Of a DNA stretch of 12,989 nt, positions 1 through 6,066 are shown piece by piece. How positions within the stretch are numbered: position 1 is the first letter of the stretch; every line of letters starts with the position of its first letter. This stretch comes from JALORV01 sp035498175 (GTDB lineage Bacteria > Pseudomonadota > Gammaproteobacteria > Burkholderiales > Burkholderiaceae_F), in contig DATKAJ010000070.1 in assembly GCA_035498175.1 (NCBI GenBank), positions 1-12,989 of the forward strand. Reading direction: 5' to 3'. The notes under the pieces are model-generated. The model did no database searches, was not told the DNA's origin, and was given only the letters and a program-made list of their open reading frames with translations. The position numbers were made by a program, and so were the translations under genes.

Positions 1-211
1 CGATGTCTTCCTTCTTGACGCCCGGCATGTCGACCTTGATCTCGAAGTGATCACCCTTGTCGACCACATCCATCAAGGCACGTTCCACTGCGGGCATGTC
101 GGAATAGCGCGGCATCGCGGTGAATCCGGCGCGGTTCCAAAAGTCGTCCATCCAGTCCCCGAAGAAAGGCAGGAACGGATCCGACCGACGACGTACGGGG
201 AGATTTGCCAT
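1..211 (-). CDS. Small heat-shock protein, Hsp20 family (partial, C-terminus outside window)
   Basis: Small heat-shock chaperones bind unfolding proteins without ATP and hold them for refolding by DnaK/ClpB. The first 70 codons are visible, from ATG at 211-209 to the window edge. A strong ribosome site, AGGAGGG at 223-217, lies 5 nt before the ATG. The start of the alpha-crystallin domain is present: MDVVDKGDHFEIKVDMPGV followed by KKEDI, a string shared almost residue for residue with the gene at 354-797. The N-terminal arm is also alike (RRSDPF, then a DD-W/F region and RAGF), so the two are tandem paralogues on one strand separated by 142 bp. The alpha-crystallin core and C-terminal anchor cannot be checked because they lie beyond the window. 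A sigma-32-like promoter and an FNR-like palindrome precede it. The family call is confident; client range and partner are unknown. Confidence 0.93.
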   Translation of the reverse strand, partial: MANLPVRRRSDPFLPFFGDWMDDFWNRAGFTAMPRYSDMPAVERALMDVVDKGDHFEIKVDMPGVKKEDI

Positions 212-264
212 CGTGACCCTCCTTTGGCTTGCCGAGGCTCGAACCCTTCTGAGCCTCATTTTCA

Positions 265-292
265 ACATAGGTCGCCGCACGCGGCCTGCAAG
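265..292 (-). promoter_or_regulatory. Sigma-32 (RpoH)-like promoter of the partial hsp20 gene
   Basis: On the minus strand, CTTGCA (292-287) is followed by a 14-nt spacer and ACCTATGT (272-265). The E. coli sigma-32 consensus is CTTGAA, 13-15 nt, CCCCATNT, so the match is 5 of 6 and 5 of 7. Transcription would begin near 258, giving a leader of about 47 nt. That leader opens with a 7-bp stem: GAGGCTC at 257-251 pairs with GAGCCTC at 240-234. The same stretch also offers a weak sigma-70 reading (TTGCAG, 16 nt, TATGTT). The assignment rests on consensus match and on the heat-shock gene downstream. Confidence 0.55.
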
Positions 293-301
293 GCGCACGC
301 G

Positions 302-333
302 CGTCCCCGGTTGACGTGCGTCAACCGGGGACG
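302..333. promoter_or_regulatory. 32-bp near-perfect palindrome with FNR/Anr-type core
   Basis: Arms 302-316 and 319-333 are perfect 15-bp inverted repeats around a 2-nt centre. The core at 311-324 reads TTGACGTGCGTCAA, which fits the CRP/FNR-family consensus TTGAY-N4-RTCAA. It lies 20 nt past the stop of the hsp20 gene at 354-797 and is centred about 60 bp before the predicted start of transcription of the next hsp20, close to the class I activator position. No U-run follows on either strand, so a simple intrinsic terminator is less likely, although as RNA it would form a very stable hairpin that could protect the 3' end of the upstream message. Confidence 0.5.
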
Positions 334-353
334 TCACGTCGTGCGAGCAGCTG

Positions 354-797
354 TCAGCGGACCGCGAGGCGCCTGCTCATGACCGCTGCACGCTTTGGCA
401 GCGTCAGCGTCAGCACACCGTTCTCGAAACTGGCGTCCGCGCCTTCCTCGGTCACCTCGGCCGGCAGTTCGAAGCTGCGGGCATAGCTTGTGACCGTGCG
501 CTCGCTGTGCAGCACGCGTTCGCCGTCCTTGGTTTCCCGCTGCTTGCGGCTCTCGGCCTGTAGCGTCACGCGGGCGCCCTCGACCGAGACGTTGATGTCT
601 TCCTTGCTGACGCCGGGCAGGTCGACCTTGATCTCGAACTTCTCGCCCTGGTCGACCACGTCCATGCGTGCGCGGGCAACGGTCGGGCCTTCGACCCCGC
701 GGCTCGGCGCAAAGCCGGCGCGCGTGAAGAAGTCACTGAAGACATCGTCAACCAGCGAACCGAACGGGTCGCTGCGACGCACAGAAAGATGGTTCAT
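354..797 (-). CDS. Small heat-shock protein, Hsp20 family
   Basis: A complete 147-residue small heat-shock chaperone of normal bacterial length. The N-terminal arm covers about residues 1-43 and the alpha-crystallin domain about 44-136. It contains FEIKVDLPGVSKEDI (55-69), the beta strand VTLQAE, and the hallmark ENGVLTLTLPK (125-135), equivalent to the A-x-x-x-N-G-V-L signature. The C-terminus ends RRLAVR, and L-A-V is a plausible version of the I-x-I/V anchor that docks into neighbouring subunits in the oligomer. The ATG at 797-795 has GGAGGA at 807-802 as ribosome site. nrdR ends 94 bp upstream, but the promoter in the gap suggests separate transcription. It is the upstream member of a tandem pair with the gene at 1-211. 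Such pairs often arise by duplication and may form mixed oligomers; that is inference here. Confidence 0.96.
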   Translation of the reverse strand: MNHLSVRRSDPFGSLVDDVFSDFFTRAGFAPSRGVEGPTVARARMDVVDQGEKFEIKVDLPGVSKEDINVSVEGARVTLQAESRKQRETKDGERVLHSERTVTSYARSFELPAEVTEEGADASFENGVLTLTLPKRAAVMSRRLAVR

Positions 798-847
798 GGA
801 GTCCTCCGAATCTGGTCAGTCGGCAGGCAGGGCCTGCGGTAACCCCC

Positions 848-875
848 AATTCGGGACTGCGGCGGCGGTTTCAAG
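848..875 (-). promoter_or_regulatory. Sigma-32 (RpoH)-like promoter of the complete hsp20 gene
   Basis: On the minus strand, a perfect CTTGAA (875-870) is followed by a 14-nt spacer and CCCGAATT (855-848), which matches 5 of the 7 fixed positions of CCCCATNT. Transcription would start near 842, leaving a leader of about 45 nt before the ATG at 797. The leader contains a short inverted repeat (GCAGG 823-827, CCTGC 833-837). The same architecture and the same 14-nt spacer occur in front of the neighbouring hsp20 paralogue. Confidence 0.62.
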
Positions 876-891
876 CCCCGCGTCGCGCGGG

Positions 892-1380
892 CTAGCCTGC
901 ACCGCGCGCCGGGCGCCGGCGCGGCCGGCGTGTCGGGCGAACCTCGCGCACGACCTCGGCGAACTCGTCCACGTCCTCGAAGCTGCGATACACCGACGCG
1001 AAACGGATGTAGGCGACCTTGTCGAGGCGCTTGAGCTCTCGCATCACGAGTTCGCCGAGTTTCTCGCTCTTGACCTCCCGCTGCGCCGCAGACAGCAGCT
1101 TGTCCTCAATGCGGGCGATCGCTTCGTCCACTGCCTCGCGCGGCACTGGACGCTTGCGCAGCGACAGCTGCATGCTCGCGCGCAGCTTGTCGCGGTCGTA
1201 GTCTGCGCGGCCGCCACCCCGCTTGATGATCGTCGGCATCGCCAGCTCGACGCGCTCGTAGGTCGTGAAGCGCTTTTCACAGGCCAGGCACCGGCGCCGC
1301 CGGCGGATCGTCGCGCCCTCGTCGGAGGCGCGCGAGTCGATGACCTGCGTCTCGGCGTGCTGGCAGAAGGGACATTTCAT
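892..1380 (-). CDS. nrdR: Transcriptional repressor NrdR
   Basis: NrdR represses ribonucleotide reductase operons when its ATP-cone senses dATP/ATP, tying dNTP supply to demand. The 162-residue protein starts MKCPFC and has a zinc ribbon with C3, C6, C31 and C34 (CPFC and CLAC), a basic stretch IRRRRRC, then the ATP-cone from about 48 to 138 with the signature VIKRGG-type segment IIKRGGG and the helix region KLRASMQLSLRKRPV. Most NrdR proteins end near residue 150; this one carries an arginine- and proline-rich tail (about 147-162). The start is fixed by the invariant MKCPFC, although the ribosome site before it is poor. It follows glyA by 146 bp, a common pairing in Proteobacteria. A 6-bp GC hairpin (877-891) abuts the stop codon without a U-run. 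I see no NrdR box in the window, so its targets are elsewhere. Confidence 0.97.
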   Translation of the reverse strand: MKCPFCQHAETQVIDSRASDEGATIRRRRRCLACEKRFTTYERVELAMPTIIKRGGGRADYDRDKLRASMQLSLRKRPVPREAVDEAIARIEDKLLSAAQREVKSEKLGELVMRELKRLDKVAYIRFASVYRSFEDVDEFAEVVREVRPTRRPRRRPARGAG

Positions 1381-1443
1381 AAGCAGGCGGTTGCGCTGTA
1401 CGCGACGCTGCGCGTACGTGCATCGCGACCGGTCAAGTTAGCG

Positions 1444-1463
1444 GGCCGCTCCTCGGAGCGGCC
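1444..1463. other. Inverted repeat between glyA and nrdR
   Basis: GGCCGCTCC (1444-1452) and GGAGCGGCC (1455-1463) are perfect 9-bp arms around 2 nt. It lies 63 nt past the glyA stop and 63 nt before the nrdR start. No U-run follows on the minus strand, so it is at best a weak or Rho-assisted terminator or an mRNA-processing hairpin. The remaining gap shows TTGACC (1436-1431) as a possible -35 for nrdR, but I find no acceptable -10. Confidence 0.4.
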
Positions 1464-1526
1464 GGGCGAGCGGCGCGAATCCAAAGACACGCTGGTGGAC
1501 CCAATCATGGAGGCGCCGGCACCAGA

Positions 1527-2789
1527 TCAGGCGCCGTACACCGGGAAGCGTGAGGTCAGCGTTTCGACCTCGCGGCGAACCCGGGCAATGTTGGTCGGGT
1601 CGCGCGGGTTGTCCAGCACGTCGGCGATCAGGTTCGCCGTCTGTTCAGCCTCCGGCTGCTTAAAGCCGCGCGTCGTCATTGCTGGCGAACCCAGGCGGAC
1701 GCCGCTGGTGACCATCGGCTTTTCCGGATCCCTCGGGATCGCGTTCTTGTTGATCGTGATGTGGGCCTCGCCAAGGATGGCCTCGGCGTCCTTGCCTGTG
1801 ATCTGCTTGGCACGCAGGTCGACGAGCATCAGGTGGCTCTCGGTGCGCCCGCTGACGATGCGCAGGCCGCGCTTCACGAGCGTTTCCGCCATGACGCGGG
1901 CATTGACGATGACCTGCTGCTGATAGACCTTGAACTCCGGCGCCAGCGCCTCCTTGAAGGCCACCGCCTTGGCAGCGATCACGTGCATCAGCGGCCCGCC
2001 CTGCACGCCCGGAAACACCGCGCTGTTGATCGGCTTTTCCAGGCTCGGCTTCATCAGAATCAGCCCGCCGCGCGGTCCGCGCAGGGTCTTGTGTGTCGTA
2101 CTGGTGATCACGTCGGCGTGCGGAATCGGGCTCGGGTACACGCCCGCCGCGATCAGTCCGGCGTAATGCGCCATGTCGACCATCAGATGGGCGCTGACAT
2201 CCTTCGCCACCCGCGCAAACCGCTCCCAGTCGAAACGCAGTGAATATGCCGAAGCGCCGGCGATGATCAGCTTCGGTTGGTGCTGGTGCGCAAGGCGTTC
2301 AAGTGCGTCGTAGTCGATTTCTTCCTGTTCGTTCAGGCCGTAGCTCACCACCTTGAACCACTTGCCGGAGATGTTGAGCGCCATCCCGTGGGTGAGATGC
2401 CCGCCCTCGGCCAGCGACAGCCCCATGATCGTGTCGCCTGGGTTCAGCAGCGCCAGAAAGACTGCCGTATTGGCCTGCGCGCCGGAATGCGGCTGAACGT
2501 TCGCGGCGAGCTCGATCGTCGGAGACCCGAAGAGCTGCTTGAGCCGATCGATCGCCAGCGTCTCGGCAACATCGACGAACTCGCAGCCGCCGTAGTAGCG
2601 CCTGCCGGGATAGCCCTCGGCGTACTTGTTGGTGAGCTGCGTGCCCTGCGCTGCCATCACGGCCGGACTCGCGTAGTTCTCCGACGCGATCAGCTCGATG
2701 TGCTGCTCCTGCCGCGCGTTCTCCTTGCGGATCGCGGACCAGATTTCCGGATCGACGGCTTCAACGGTGTGGCTGCTGCGACTGAACAT
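1527..2789 (-). CDS. glyA: Serine hydroxymethyltransferase
   Basis: This PLP enzyme converts serine and tetrahydrofolate to glycine and 5,10-methylene-THF, the main cytosolic source of one-carbon units for purines, thymidylate and methionine. The protein has 420 residues, the normal bacterial length. It has the substrate segment HIELIASENY (30-39), YAEGYPGRRYYGG (56-68), VQPHSGAQAN (98-107), DMAHYAGLIAAG (205-216), and the PLP-lysine motif STTHKTLRGPRGG with the lysine at residue 234. The ATG at 2789-2787 has GAGG at 2798-2795, spaced 5 nt. nrdR follows on the same strand after 146 bp. The leader between 2790 and 2957 contains a short hairpin (AGGGAC 2846-2851, GTCCCT 2855-2860). I could not find a convincing promoter or a recognisable glycine riboswitch there. 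The pairing with nrdR links one-carbon and nucleotide metabolism. Confidence 0.98.
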   Translation of the reverse strand: MFSRSSHTVEAVDPEIWSAIRKENARQEQHIELIASENYASPAVMAAQGTQLTNKYAEGYPGRRYYGGCEFVDVAETLAIDRLKQLFGSPTIELAANVQPHSGAQANTAVFLALLNPGDTIMGLSLAEGGHLTHGMALNISGKWFKVVSYGLNEQEEIDYDALERLAHQHQPKLIIAGASAYSLRFDWERFARVAKDVSAHLMVDMAHYAGLIAAGVYPSPIPHADVITSTTHKTLRGPRGGLILMKPSLEKPINSAVFPGVQGGPLMHVIAAKAVAFKEALAPEFKVYQQQVIVNARVMAETLVKRGLRIVSGRTESHLMLVDLRAKQITGKDAEAILGEAHITINKNAIPRDPEKPMVTSGVRLGSPAMTTRGFKQPEAEQTANLIADVLDNPRDPTNIARVRREVETLTSRFPVYGA

Positions 2790-2912
2790 GCGGACCTCGA
2801 CAAGTGGGATCGGGATTCACTTGCCATCGGGCCCAGGCGAACGGCAGGGACGGTGTCCCTTCGAGCCCCGCGCTCCCTGGGTGTGCTCACCCTTGCGCCA
2901 GTCACGCGAGGC

Positions 2913-2943
2913 TGAATCCGTCCGCGACCAGGCGGCGGATTCA
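2913..2943 (-). terminator. Hairpin downstream of the MgtC/DUF4010 gene
   Basis: TGAATCCG (2913-2920) pairs with CGGATTCA (2936-2943), and inside it CCGC (2922-2925) pairs with GCGG (2932-2935). Together they make a 12-bp stem with one bulged base and a 6-nt loop. It begins 14 nt after the stop codon at 2960-2958. A U-run is lacking, so this would be a Rho-assisted terminator or 3'-end stabiliser separating the tyrS operon from glyA. It could equally be part of a glyA leader if transcription reads through. Confidence 0.45.
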
Positions 2944-2957
2944 AGATGGCTGCGAAA

Positions 2958-4217
2958 TTATGCCAGCGCGTGCAGGGCGCCGACGCCGGCCGCCAGTCCG
3001 AGCAGCGGCCAAGCGAATGCCCGCAGTACGGGACCCCGCAGATCGCTGCCGCCCGCGGTCGCCGCCACGAAGGCCTTGAAGACGAGGTTCGCCCCGACCG
3101 CGACGCCCACCGCCGTCACGGCCGTGCCGCGCGCAAGAGCCCCGCTGTCGAGCAGTCGCATCGACGTCAGCGTGATGGCATCGACATCGGTCAGCCCCGA
3201 CACCGCGGCGAGCGCCAGCACCCCGCGCGGGCCCAGCAGGTTGTTGGCCCACGCGGCCGCCAGCAGGATCACCGCATATATCGCGCCGAAGCCGACTGCG
3301 GTCGTCAGTTGCGCCGGATTGCGAACGGCGGCTTCGTCGGCGACCGGCGCGGCGCCCGCATCGCGCCAGCGCACCAGCACGCCGGCGACGGCTGCCAGTA
3401 GCGCCGGCAACACGACGACCGCGGCGGCCGGCAGCGACTCCGGCGCTACAGCGGCGACGAGGACCAGAACGCGCACCAGCATCGTCGCATTCGCAAGCAG
3501 GATCACGAGCAGCGCGGCAGGCACCGCCTGCGCGCCAGACGCGACCTGTCGCGCCTGCACCAGCGTGGTCGCCGTACTTGAGACCGCGCCTCCGAGGATT
3601 CCGGTCAGCAACAGCCCGTGGCGTCCCCACGTCAGACGCCAGGCGACATATCCCGCAAGGCTCACGGCCGAGACCAGAACCACCATCAGCCAGACCTGGA
3701 ACGGATTCAGTACGCCATGCGGCCCGAAGGAGCGGTCCGGCAGCAGCGGCAAGATCACCGCAGTCAGCACCGCGAACTGCAGCATCGATCGGATATCCTG
3801 ACCGGTCAGTTTCTGGCTGAACCCTTCGAGTTCGGCTTTGAAATACAGCAGGATCGTCACACCGACGCCCAGCGCGACCGCGAGCGTCTCGTATTCGTAG
3901 TAATTCGCGGCGCCGAGCAGGTAGACAACGATCGCCGCGGTGACGGTCGTCGTTCCCGAGTCGTCACGGATCGAATCCCGGTCGGCGAGGTAGGCGGCGA
4001 CCAGCGCGCCGGCGATGCAGACCGCACCAGCCGCGAGCACCCAGGCGGACCCCGTCGCATCGGTGAGCAGGGCCGCGAGCGTGCCCGCCACCGCAATCAA
4101 CGCGAAGGTGCGGACGCCGGCCTTGGCGCTCGGATTGCGCTCACGCTCCAGGCCGACCAGCAGGCCGATGCCGGTGCTCAGCGCAAACCTCAATACCAGC
4201 GCGAGCGGCTCGTTCAT
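2958..4217 (-). CDS. MgtC/SapB family membrane protein with DUF4010 domain
   Basis: An integral inner-membrane protein of 419 residues from the ATG at 4217-4215. The N-terminal third is an MgtC/SapB domain, shown by LALVLRFALSTGIGLLVGLE followed by RER, with a charged loop and further hydrophobic helices. The rest is strongly hydrophobic, with about eight more likely spans, including GILGGAVSSTATT, and matches what I know of the DUF4010 family. A GTG at 4244 would add nine polar residues (AADRNNDG region). Neither start has a strong ribosome site, and I prefer the ATG because the MgtC core begins right after it. MgtC proteins are linked to growth in low magnesium and to F-ATPase modulation in pathogens. 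For DUF4010 fusions the substrate is unknown and I claim no transport function. It is the last gene of the minus-strand run headed by tyrS, 60 bp after the phosphatase gene. Confidence 0.88.
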   Translation of the reverse strand: MNEPLALVLRFALSTGIGLLVGLERERNPSAKAGVRTFALIAVAGTLAALLTDATGSAWVLAAGAVCIAGALVAAYLADRDSIRDDSGTTTVTAAIVVYLLGAANYYEYETLAVALGVGVTILLYFKAELEGFSQKLTGQDIRSMLQFAVLTAVILPLLPDRSFGPHGVLNPFQVWLMVVLVSAVSLAGYVAWRLTWGRHGLLLTGILGGAVSSTATTLVQARQVASGAQAVPAALLVILLANATMLVRVLVLVAAVAPESLPAAAVVVLPALLAAVAGVLVRWRDAGAAPVADEAAVRNPAQLTTAVGFGAIYAVILLAAAWANNLLGPRGVLALAAVSGLTDVDAITLTSMRLLDSGALARGTAVTAVGVAVGANLVFKAFVAATAGGSDLRGPVLRAFAWPLLGLAAGVGALHALA

Positions 4218-4277
4218 GCCGTCATTGTTTCGGTCTGCCGCCACAGGTCTCGCAGGCGGCGTGAGTTCCGGACATCC

Positions 4278-4919
4278 TCAGGTCAGCGATTCGTCTCGTG
4301 CCCGTGTGAGATGGGCGGTGTCGCCCCACTCGACGATCGCGAGCGATAGCGGCGGCGTCGCAGCCCGCAGCCGGTTGACGCTGGCATTCAGCATCTGGTG
4401 TTCGCGCGGCGCGTCCCAGGCGAGTCCGCGGGCGGCGCGATACACGACGTCGAGCACACCGCCGTGCGTGACCGCGAGGATCGTGCCGCCGCGGTGGCGC
4501 TCAACGATGTCGTGCAGCGCTTCGAGCACGCGGTCGATCAGTTGCCGGCCGCTCTCGCCGCCCTCGATGGCCCATTCGGGATCGCGCTCGCGCCAGCGGT
4601 GAAAGCCCTCGGGATGACGCGCGGCGATCTCGTCGAGCGTCAGACCTTCGAAAATCCCGAACGAGCGCTCGCGCAACCGCGATTCGACCGTAATGGCGAC
4701 GCCGCTTCGGGCCGACACCGGCTCGGCAGTCAGTCGGGCACGTACCAGTTCACTGCTGTAGATCGCCTCGATCGGCTCGGTCGCCAGATGCTCCGCCAGC
4801 CGTGCGGCCTGCTGGATGCCGGTCGTCGACAACGGAATGTCGAGATGGCCCTGGATGCGGTGCTCGGCGTTCCACGCCGTCTCGCCGTGCCGTACCAGCA
4901 GCAGCGTGGTGGTCTTCAC
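4278..4919 (-). CDS. Histidine phosphatase superfamily (phosphoglycerate mutase-like) protein
   Basis: A 213-residue branch-1 histidine phosphatase. The nucleophile motif is LLVRHGETAWN with the histidine at residue 11, followed by a GHLDIPLSTTG segment, the helix YSSELVRARLTAEP, the acid segment RLRERSFGIFEG (E84 likely the proton donor), and the second histidine in VTHGGV (H152). The start is GTG at 4919-4917, overlapping the TGA of the preceding gene in GTGA, so translation is probably coupled. A longer reading upstream of the GTG would run through that gene out of frame and is rejected. Members with this layout include phosphoserine phosphatase-like, alpha-ribazole phosphatase (CobC) and broad sugar-phosphate phosphatases (GpmB/YhfR type). 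No cobalamin genes are nearby, so CobC is not supported, and the substrate stays open. The 'mutase' label should not be taken as glycolytic activity. Confidence 0.92.
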   Translation of the reverse strand: MKTTTLLLVRHGETAWNAEHRIQGHLDIPLSTTGIQQAARLAEHLATEPIEAIYSSELVRARLTAEPVSARSGVAITVESRLRERSFGIFEGLTLDEIAARHPEGFHRWRERDPEWAIEGGESGRQLIDRVLEALHDIVERHRGGTILAVTHGGVLDVVYRAARGLAWDAPREHQMLNASVNRLRAATPPLSLAIVEWGDTAHLTRARDESLT

Positions 4920-5542
4920 GCGAGCCGCGGATTGAGAGTGTAGGTTCCGGTGATCGCCGCCTTGGCCAGGACGTGTCCGTCGATCGCCTTGAGCACGTCC
5001 GGCGCAGCGAACCTGCCGTCGACCGCGACGCGATCGATGTCGAGGGCGTAGAGCGTGAAGACATAGTGGTGAACGATGGCGTCGTTCCATGGCGGACAGG
5101 GGCCGTCATAGCCGAAATAGTCTCCGCTCATGTCGTGGTCGCTCGCAAACCAGCCGGTGTAGTCGTTGATGCCCTGTCGCGTTCCGTTCAGCGCAGCCGG
5201 CCCGTTCTTGCCGCGTGGAGTCACTTCCTTCGAATAGCTGCCCGCTTCGATCGCCCGGGTCGAAGCCGGGATGTCGACCAGCGCCCAGTGATGAAAGTCC
5301 ACACGCGGCAGCGTCGCCGGTACCTCGCGATCTTCCTTGAAGAGATCGTCCGCCTTGCTCGGCACGTCGGGGTCGTGGCACACCAGCGCGAACGATCGCG
5401 TGCCGGCTGGGACATCGGCCCAGGCCAAGTGCGGATTGCGGTTCGACGACAGCTTGACGTGGTGCGCCGGGTCAATGACGCAGAAGGCGTAATCACCGGG
5501 CACGGCGGAACCGTCCGTGAAGGAATCGCTCCAGAGTTTCAT
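4916..5542 (-). CDS. YbhB/YbcL family Raf-kinase-inhibitor-like protein (PEBP)
   Basis: A 208-residue phosphatidylethanolamine-binding-protein fold, cytoplasmic with no signal peptide. Family motifs: HDPDVP (56-61), the counterpart of the DPDAP ligand-pocket motif; HHWALVDIPA (84-93); and GYDGPCPPWND with HHYVFTLYALD (144-168), which closely follows the bacterial YbhB pattern. About 20 residues with many charges (62-82) separate the first two motifs. The ATG at 5542-5540 overlaps the dtd stop (ATGA) and has AGGAGG at 5555-5550, 7 nt before it. The gene's own stop overlaps the next start. Bacterial members bind anionic ligands or small molecules in vitro, and their physiological role is not settled. 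Its place between dtd and a phosphatase gives no clear clue. Confidence 0.93.
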   Translation of the reverse strand: MKLWSDSFTDGSAVPGDYAFCVIDPAHHVKLSSNRNPHLAWADVPAGTRSFALVCHDPDVPSKADDLFKEDREVPATLPRVDFHHWALVDIPASTRAIEAGSYSKEVTPRGKNGPAALNGTRQGINDYTGWFASDHDMSGDYFGYDGPCPPWNDAIVHHYVFTLYALDIDRVAVDGRFAAPDVLKAIDGHVLAKAAITGTYTLNPRLA

Positions 5543-5997
5543 CGTTCTTCCTCCTTCGCCCGGACCTGCAGCCAGAATGTGACCGGGCCATCGTTGATCA
5601 ATTCGACCTGCATGTGTGCGCCGAAGCGTCCGGTCTCGACACAGCGGTGCTGCGCCCGCGCCTGCTCGACGAAGCAATTGAAGAGACGCTCGCCGCGCTC
5701 CGGCGCAGCAGCCGGCGAGAAACCCGGCCGGGCGCCGCTGCGGGTGTCGGCGGCGAGCGTGAACTGGGGCACGGCGAGCAGGCCGCCGTCGACATCGCGC
5801 ACGCTCAGGTTCATCCGTCCCTGCTCGTCGCCGAACACGCGATAGCCGAGAACCTTGCGAGCCAGCGCATCGGCCTGCGCCTCGCCATCGTCGCGCTCGG
5901 CGCAGACCAAGGCAACGAGGCCGCGGCCTATTGCCCCGATCCTCGCGCCGTCCACCGTGACGCGGCCGTGGGTGACCCGCTGGATCAGCGCAATCAT
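5539..5997 (-). CDS. dtd: D-aminoacyl-tRNA deacylase
   Basis: Dtd hydrolyses D-aminoacyl-tRNAs (classically D-Tyr-tRNA) and also clears glycine mischarged on tRNA-Ala, protecting protein chirality and fidelity. The protein has 152 residues, somewhat longer than the usual 145, with a short charged tail (RAKEEER). The N-terminus MIALIQRVTHGRVTVDG is typical. The active-site segment reads VPQFTLAADTRSG, where the usual motif is SQFTL, so Ser is replaced by Pro while the catalytic Thr region is kept. The Gly-cisPro signature NDGPVTF, which enforces D-selectivity, is intact near residues 135-141. Start is ATG at 5997; the ribosome site is weak. It follows tyrS by 69 bp on the same strand, which fits functionally because TyrRS is a known source of D-Tyr-tRNA. 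Its stop overlaps the next gene's start. Confidence 0.97.
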   Translation of the reverse strand: MIALIQRVTHGRVTVDGARIGAIGRGLVALVCAERDDGEAQADALARKVLGYRVFGDEQGRMNLSVRDVDGGLLAVPQFTLAADTRSGARPGFSPAAAPERGERLFNCFVEQARAQHRCVETGRFGAHMQVELINDGPVTFWLQVRAKEEER

Positions 5998-6066
5998 CGG
6001 TTCATTCTAGTCGGCCGAATCCCGCAATTTCGGCAGCGGCGCGACCGCGCGTGGCCCGCAGGGGCA

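Noticed and set aside
1..797. Tandem hsp20 copies as an assembly duplication
   Set aside because: The two share protein motifs but differ at many bases and have different spacers and promoters, so they are diverged paralogues.
877..891. CCCGCG/CGCGGG hairpin as nrdR terminator
   Set aside because: Only 6 bp with a 3-nt loop and no U-run; such repeats are common by chance at this GC content.
490..1923. Long plus-strand open frame of 477 codons
   Set aside because: It runs antisense across hsp20, nrdR and glyA, which have clear family motifs on the minus strand. The translation has no recognisable domain. Long shadow frames are expected in GC-rich DNA.
2790..2957. Glycine riboswitch before glyA
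   Set aside because: I could not find the conserved core of the gcvT-type aptamer by eye. The hairpins seen are simple.
2698..3801. Plus-strand open frame of 367 codons
   Set aside because: Antisense to glyA and the MgtC/DUF4010 gene, Ser/Thr/Arg/Ala-rich with no motif.
6014..6034. GCCGAA/TTCGGC stem between tyrS and dtd as a terminator
   Set aside because: 6 bp with a 9-nt loop and no U-run, inside a probable operon.
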